A program made the translations under genes and the position numbers. Below are positions 39,083 through 42,464 of a stretch of DNA of 42,464 nt, in pieces. Under the pieces are notes generated by a model. That model was not told where the DNA came from and ran no database searches. It saw only the letters and a program-made list of their open reading frames with translations. The stretch is from a virus: positions 1-42,464 of IMG/VR virus record IMGVR_UViG_3300044701_001159; one strand, 5' to 3'. Each line of letters opens with the position of its first letter. The first letter of the stretch is position 1.

Positions 39083-39286
39083 ATGACTGCATCCGGCCCC
39101 GGTCCCGTCTCCTTCACTCTCTTCAGTCGGCACCTCGACTGGCTGGACGCCAAGCGGCGACACGGTTCCCTATCCCGCTCTGCTGCCCTCCGTCAGGCCC
39201 TCGATGCCCTCATCGCCATCGATGCCGCCGGTGGTGCACTCCACTCTGCTGTGACTGCGCAGCATGACGTGCAGGGGCATGGCTGA
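39083..39286 (+). CDS. ribbon-helix-helix type regulator
   Basis: The 67-residue protein has a strand SFTLFSRHLDWLDAKRR followed by helix SLSRSAALRQALDALIAIDA, the CopG/RHH signature order. Its start is just after the palindrome/operator at 39040-39072, suggesting autoregulation. A second exact operator copy lies within its 3' end. An upstream GTG (39062) in the operator is an unlikely start. Confidence 0.78.
   Translation: MTASGPGPVSFTLFSRHLDWLDAKRRHGSLSRSAALRQALDALIAIDAAGGALHSAVTAQHDVQGHG
39250..39261 (+). promoter_or_regulatory. exact copy of 12-base operator before primase gene
   Basis: TGTGACTGCGCA lies 65 bases upstream of the primase ATG, inside the last codons of the RHH gene (encoding VTAQ). 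An exact match to the copies at 39061, 41724 and (minus strand) 25899. Confidence 0.6.
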
Positions 39287-39325
39287 TCCCTCGGTTCAGC
39301 CCACCACGCCCCACCACGCCACGTG

Positions 39326-41719
39326 ATGCTCTCTACCGCCCTTCTCGCCTCACTTGAGGCGATCGATTCCGATTGGCGGCTCATCCCGTGCGATGACCGC
39401 AAGCGACCCGTAGATCCCACCACCGGGCATCCATTGGATGACTGGGTGTCGCATGCCGCCACCCTCGACGAGATCGCCGGCACTGCCGCCTCGCCCCACG
39501 TCCATGCGCTCGGCCTGGTACTTGGTCCCATCTCCGGTGTGCTCGCGGTCGACTTCGATGGCACCGGCAGCACCGCCACCTTCCGCGAGGTTTTCGGCCG
39601 TCCGCAGTCCGATCTGCCGCCGACACCCGCCTGGTCCTCTGGTCGCCCCAACCGCCGGCAGCTCGCGTTCCGCGTGCCCTTTGAATACTGGCCGCACCTT
39701 CGTGGTCGCCGCTTCTGGCAGCGCGATGGCCGCACCGTCCTTGAGCTCCGCTGGGCAGGCCATCAGTCCGTCATCGCCGGCGCCCACCCGGACACAGCCG
39801 GCTATCACTGGATCCCCAATCGATCGCCTTCTGATCTTCAAGTTGCCGACGCACCCGACTGGCTGCTGGAGCCACTGATCAAGCCGCCGACCGAATCACC
39901 CGACACCGACTACGAGCCATCAGCAGGCGACGCGCAGCGTGCCTTGGAGTTGCTCCAGCACATCCAGCCCCGCGATGACTACAGCAGCTGGCTGTCGATC
40001 GGCATGGCACTCCATTCCGCCGATCCAGGGCTGCTCGATGCCTGGGTCAGCTGGTCGCAGGGCTGCAGCAACTTCAATGAAGACGAGTGCCGCGCCAAGT
40101 GGCCCAGCTTCAAAGGCCGCGGCATCACCACCGGCACGCTCCATTGGTTCGCCTCACAAGACGGCTACCTCGCGCCGGCAGCGCCTGAGTTCGAGTGGAA
40201 CCCACCGGATGACCTGCTCGACGATGAGCCCCAGGGCCAGCAGCAGGCACCCGACACCGGCACCACCGACACCCTCACGGAAGAGATCGAGAATGCCCGT
40301 GAGCGGCTCCAGCAGCAGCTGGCCAATCTCGACGCATCCATCAACCTGGCGCTGATCCTTCCGCCACGGCTCGCGCATGCCCTGATCAGCAAGGCGGAAT
40401 CCATGTCAGCGGATCCGTCCGCCTTCCTCGGCCCTCTTCTCACCGCTGCGGCCTCCGTCGTCGGCACCAGGGCCAAGGTGGTGGTCAACCCCGGCTGGTC
40501 TGAGCCATTCGTCATCTGGGCCGGCAACATCCTCCCGCCATCGGCGATGAAGTCACCCATCCTGGGTGCCATCGCTGAACCACTCGTTGCTCGCCAGCAA
40601 GCTGGCCTCAAGGCTCACCTCGAGGAACTCCGCCAGCTGCGCCGCGATGGCGAGAAGGACCCGGACATCCCGCCACCACGTCGCTGGCTGGTCAGTGATG
40701 CCACCTACGAACGCCTCGCGCAGATCTGCGCCGAGCCTCGCACCTACGGCATCTGGTCCCAGCAGGATGAACTGGCCGGCTGGTTTGAACGCCTCGATGC
40801 CCGCCAGTCCGCCGGCGCCCGAGCAGGCTGGCTCAGCCTCTGGGGTGGTGGTGCTGCCCTGATCGATCGCAAGGTGGCCGCCAGCTCCATGGCGACACGC
40901 TCTGCCGTCTCCCTCTTCGGCAACGTGCAACCCGAGCGGCTGCTCAACATGATCGAGGCCCAAGGCGACGATGCCGCCGCTGCCGGTGATGGCCTATGGG
41001 CACGCTTTCTCTGGTGCCGCCCACCGCAGCGCGTTTGGTCGTACAACCCCAACGGCCTCTCCATCTACTCCTACCTGTCCTCCCTGGTCGCCTCGCTTGA
41101 TGGCGTGCCCCAGTCGCTGCAATCCGACGACGACCCCAATGCCATCGGCTTTGAGGTGCGCCTACCTCACGAGGTGGTGATGGAGCTCGCCGCACCCACC
41201 TGGGAGACCTGGGCGCAGGACGCGATCGGCTCCACTCCCGCACGTGCGGCCTTCCTCGGCAAGCTGCGCGGCTACTCCTGCCGCCTCATGGGCATCCTGC
41301 AGATGATCGAGCTGGCGGAATCCGCCCACATGGCCGGCTGCCCACTGTCGACCATGTGCGAATGCGATCCGAGCAGCGGCGCCTGGTTCATTGAGGTGTC
41401 GCCCGCCATGGTCGGCTACGGCCTGCTGCTGTCCGATTGGTACCGCGCCCAGTTCGATGCCATCTCTACCGAACTGGGCTCCAGTGAGCTGCGCGCCCCT
41501 GTCGCCCGGTTCCTGCGCCTCGTGCGTGAATCCGGCCGGCAGGAGGTCACACCCCGCGACGTGATGACCTGGCGGGTCTTCGGTCGCCAGAAGATCGACT
41601 CAACCATCGCCCTGCGCTTCCTGCGCCAGCTGGTCGAGGTCTATGGCCATGGCGCCATGAAGGCCGGCAAGAGGAAGGGGTCGATGGTCTGGGTTGCGAA
41701 CAAAGAGCCTGAGGCTTGA
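39326..41719 (+). CDS. replicative primase-helicase type (prim-pol + PriCT + DUF3987)
   Basis: The 797-residue protein. Residues 1-180 form an archaeo-eukaryotic type prim-pol: metal motif VLAVDFDGTG and SVIAGAHPDTAGYHWIP. Residues about 210-270 are PriCT (ALELLQHIQPRDDYSSWLSI, RAKWPSFKGRGIT). Residues about 320-700 are DUF3987-like, where the P-loop region reads NILPPSAMKSP, keeping K-S but lacking the usual glycines. It probably primes and may unwind phage DNA. A GTG at 39323 precedes ATG by one codon. It overlaps the promoter at 41716. Confidence 0.88.
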   Translation: MLSTALLASLEAIDSDWRLIPCDDRKRPVDPTTGHPLDDWVSHAATLDEIAGTAASPHVHALGLVLGPISGVLAVDFDGTGSTATFREVFGRPQSDLPPTPAWSSGRPNRRQLAFRVPFEYWPHLRGRRFWQRDGRTVLELRWAGHQSVIAGAHPDTAGYHWIPNRSPSDLQVADAPDWLLEPLIKPPTESPDTDYEPSAGDAQRALELLQHIQPRDDYSSWLSIGMALHSADPGLLDAWVSWSQGCSNFNEDECRAKWPSFKGRGITTGTLHWFASQDGYLAPAAPEFEWNPPDDLLDDEPQGQQQAPDTGTTDTLTEEIENARERLQQQLANLDASINLALILPPRLAHALISKAESMSADPSAFLGPLLTAAASVVGTRAKVVVNPGWSEPFVIWAGNILPPSAMKSPILGAIAEPLVARQQAGLKAHLEELRQLRRDGEKDPDIPPPRRWLVSDATYERLAQICAEPRTYGIWSQQDELAGWFERLDARQSAGARAGWLSLWGGGAALIDRKVAASSMATRSAVSLFGNVQPERLLNMIEAQGDDAAAAGDGLWARFLWCRPPQRVWSYNPNGLSIYSYLSSLVASLDGVPQSLQSDDDPNAIGFEVRLPHEVVMELAAPTWETWAQDAIGSTPARAAFLGKLRGYSCRLMGILQMIELAESAHMAGCPLSTMCECDPSSGAWFIEVSPAMVGYGLLLSDWYRAQFDAISTELGSSELRAPVARFLRLVRESGRQEVTPRDVMTWRVFGRQKIDSTIALRFLRQLVEVYGHGAMKAGKRKGSMVWVANKEPEA

Positions 41720-41746
41720 CAGTTGTGACTGCGCAGCCGTTATAGT
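41716..41746 (+). promoter_or_regulatory. strong sigma-70 promoter with operator in spacer
   Basis: -35 TTGACA (41716-41721) is perfect; -10 TATAGT (41741-41746) at 19 bases or TTATAG at 18. The exact operator TGTGACTGCGCA fills 41724-41735, right between the boxes, so a bound repressor would block polymerase. It drives the HTH and HNH genes. Confidence 0.85.
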
Positions 41747-41762
41747 GTGTATGGCGGAACAA

Positions 41763-41828
41763 GGAGGGCTGCAACCCTCCCCGCTCCTGGCCCTCGGGCC
41801 AGCCTCGCTCGCCCAGCCCTAAGGCTGG
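41763..41828 (+). other. 5' leader with three successive hairpins
   Basis: GGAGGG/CCCTCC (41763-41768, 41775-41780), CTGGCC loop CTCG GGCCAG (41787-41802) and CCAGCC loop CTAA GGCTGG (41813-41828) stand one after another between the promoter and ATG. None has a U tract. The last one ends 7 bases before the start codon and may cover the ribosome site. Compare HK022 put RNA or translational control elements. Confidence 0.7.
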
Positions 41829-41835
41829 AACCATC

Positions 41836-42042
41836 ATGGCTTTTACCCTCACGACCAAGGAGGCCGCAGCACAGCTGCGCCTCAGCGAGTCCACCCTTGC
41901 CCGCCTGCGTGCCGAAGGCGTGCTGCGCCCTGGCGTCCACTACCGCGTGGCGGGCCTGGGCACTCGGCGCCCTCCCCTGCTGTGGGATGCCACTGCAGCA
42001 GATCAAGCACTGGCGCAGCGCAGCCGTCGCGTTCTCCATTGA
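41836..42042 (+). CDS. excisionase-like HTH protein
   Basis: The 68-residue protein has a winged/MerR-type HTH: TTKEAAAQLRLSESTLARLR, then GVLRPGVHYRVAGLG and a short basic tail. Such proteins serve as excisionases or small regulators. It is the first gene after the operator-controlled promoter and structured leader. It overlaps the HNH gene by 4 bases (TTGA). Confidence 0.8.
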   Translation: MAFTLTTKEAAAQLRLSESTLARLRAEGVLRPGVHYRVAGLGTRRPPLLWDATAADQALAQRSRRVLH

Positions 42043-42464
42043 GCACGTCCAACTCCTACTACCTGTCTCGCGAATGGCGGCAACGCAGACAGCAACGGCT
42101 TGAGATCGACAACCACCAATGCCAAGGCTGCGGCATCACAGCCGCCCAGCTGGACGCTCTTGGCTGGCCACCTCTCCAGGTTCACCACAAGAACGCCGGC
42201 CCACCGAACTACACGTACCCGTCATTCGGCAACGAGCTCATGTCAGACCTCCTGACGCTCTGCTCTGAATGCCATGACGGCATCACCAATTCAGTCCGGC
42301 GCCAGCGGTTCAAGTTGGACCCCAAGAAGCAAGTCGATCCGGTTCACCTTCCCCCGCCTTCCCTTTCCATTCCATCAGCAACCCCAAAGCAACATGTCCA
42401 ACCTTCCTTCTGTTCAGATCCGGTTTCAGGGCGTGAGCCCACTGTTGTGCCACAACGGTCAGAC
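42039..42464 (+). CDS. HNH endonuclease (3' end outside window)
   Basis: At least 142 codons from TTG at 42039. Zinc/HNH region: HQCQGCG, then QVHHKNAG (catalytic His pair) and LLTLCSECHDGI. CxxC pairs plus HH and a final His are the HNH pattern. TTG overlaps the upstream TGA. The C-terminus is Pro/Ser-rich and remains open at the window edge. HNH enzymes of this type commonly assist terminase cleavage or homing; here it is coupled to early control genes. Confidence 0.85.
   Translation, partial: MSTSNSYYLSREWRQRRQQRLEIDNHQCQGCGITAAQLDALGWPPLQVHHKNAGPPNYTYPSFGNELMSDLLTLCSECHDGITNSVRRQRFKLDPKKQVDPVHLPPPSLSIPSATPKQHVQPSFCSDPVSGREPTVVPQRSD
42394..42464 (+). CDS. start of a further phage gene (truncated by window)
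   Basis: ATG at 42394, overlapping the HNH frame, reads SNLPSVQIRFQGVSPLLCHN and then GQ at the edge. A VxFxGVSPLL(M)HN start is one I recall from a hypothetical phage protein family, so this looks like a real gene. Only 23 codons are visible. Confidence 0.55.
   Translation, partial: MSNLPSVQIRFQGVSPLLCHNGQ

Noticed and set aside
41751-41822. 23-codon upstream reading frame in the hairpin leader.
   Set aside because: Its ATG would be at or before the transcript start, and its Gly/Pro/Leu/Ala content is explained by the hairpin sequences.
1-42464. The window as a closed circular genome, with its right end continuing at base 1.
   Set aside because: Both the HNH frame and the 42394 frame stay open across such a join, but open runs of this length are common in GC-rich DNA, and the 42394 product after GQ would not continue as I would expect for its family. 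There is no direct evidence of circularity.
1-42464. tRNA or rRNA genes.
   Set aside because: I saw no convincing tRNA cloverleaf or rRNA segment by eye; a covariance search would be needed to exclude a divergent tRNA.

Overview
The window reads as most of a temperate, siphovirus-type (lambda-like) phage or prophage of a cyanobacterium, probably a picocyanobacterium of the Synechococcus/Cyanobium type. The phage assignment rests on an almost complete lambda-order morphogenesis block (Nu1, A, W, B, protease/capsid, FII, tail terminator, V, G/GT, H, M, L, K, I, J), a large serine recombinase, a Cro/CI-type regulator and a primase. The cyanobacterial assignment is an inference. It rests on a cyanobacterial-style sigma-70 factor, a probable NblA (phycobilisome degradation) homologue, a secreted small protein of a type I associate with picocyanobacteria, and a HIP1-type GCGATCGC octamer at 22963-22970. 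The DNA is GC-rich, with a visibly AT-richer patch inside the fibre genes.

Layout. 1-22413 (+): packaging, head, an unusual fibre/adhesin cassette, head-tail joining, tail, and a lysis cassette ending in a two-domain endolysin. 22407-28275 (mostly -): a regulatory and early block holding a sigma factor, an SSB-like protein with an acidic tail ending in Phe, small coupled proteins, a HTH regulator and the serine recombinase. The NblA-like gene is inserted on the + strand beside the sigma gene. 28276-30680 (+): small genes (a membrane-anchored HTH protein, a thermonuclease, a zinc-ribbon protein, a secreted protein) around a 474-base non-coding stretch with nested perfect inverted repeats and short iterons. 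30686-38971 (-): one long operon of about 20 mostly tiny genes linked by ATGA, TGATG or TAGTG overlaps. It includes dCTP deaminase, an NrdR-like zinc ribbon fused to a HTH, a beta-class DNA methyltransferase, an SNF2-like helicase and a three-part DNA-binding protein, and it ends at a strong terminator. 39083-42464 (+): an RHH regulator, a prim-pol/DUF3987 primase, a strong promoter with a structured leader, a HTH protein, an HNH endonuclease, and the first codons of another gene.

How the parts work together. Late expression builds a lambda-like particle. The tail chaperones G and GT come from a textbook -1 frameshift site (A AAA AAC plus hairpin), and lysis uses small membrane proteins plus a GH24/M15 endolysin. 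Early control probably acts through a dispersed 12-base operator TGTGACTGCGCA. Four exact copies occur, one lying between the -35 and -10 boxes of the promoter at 41716-41746. A second candidate operator (TTAGC/GCTAA) sits at the HTH regulator's own start and just downstream of that gene. The sigma factor and NblA-like protein would redirect host transcription and dismantle light-harvesting antennae during infection. These functional links are inferences from sequence and context and have not been tested.
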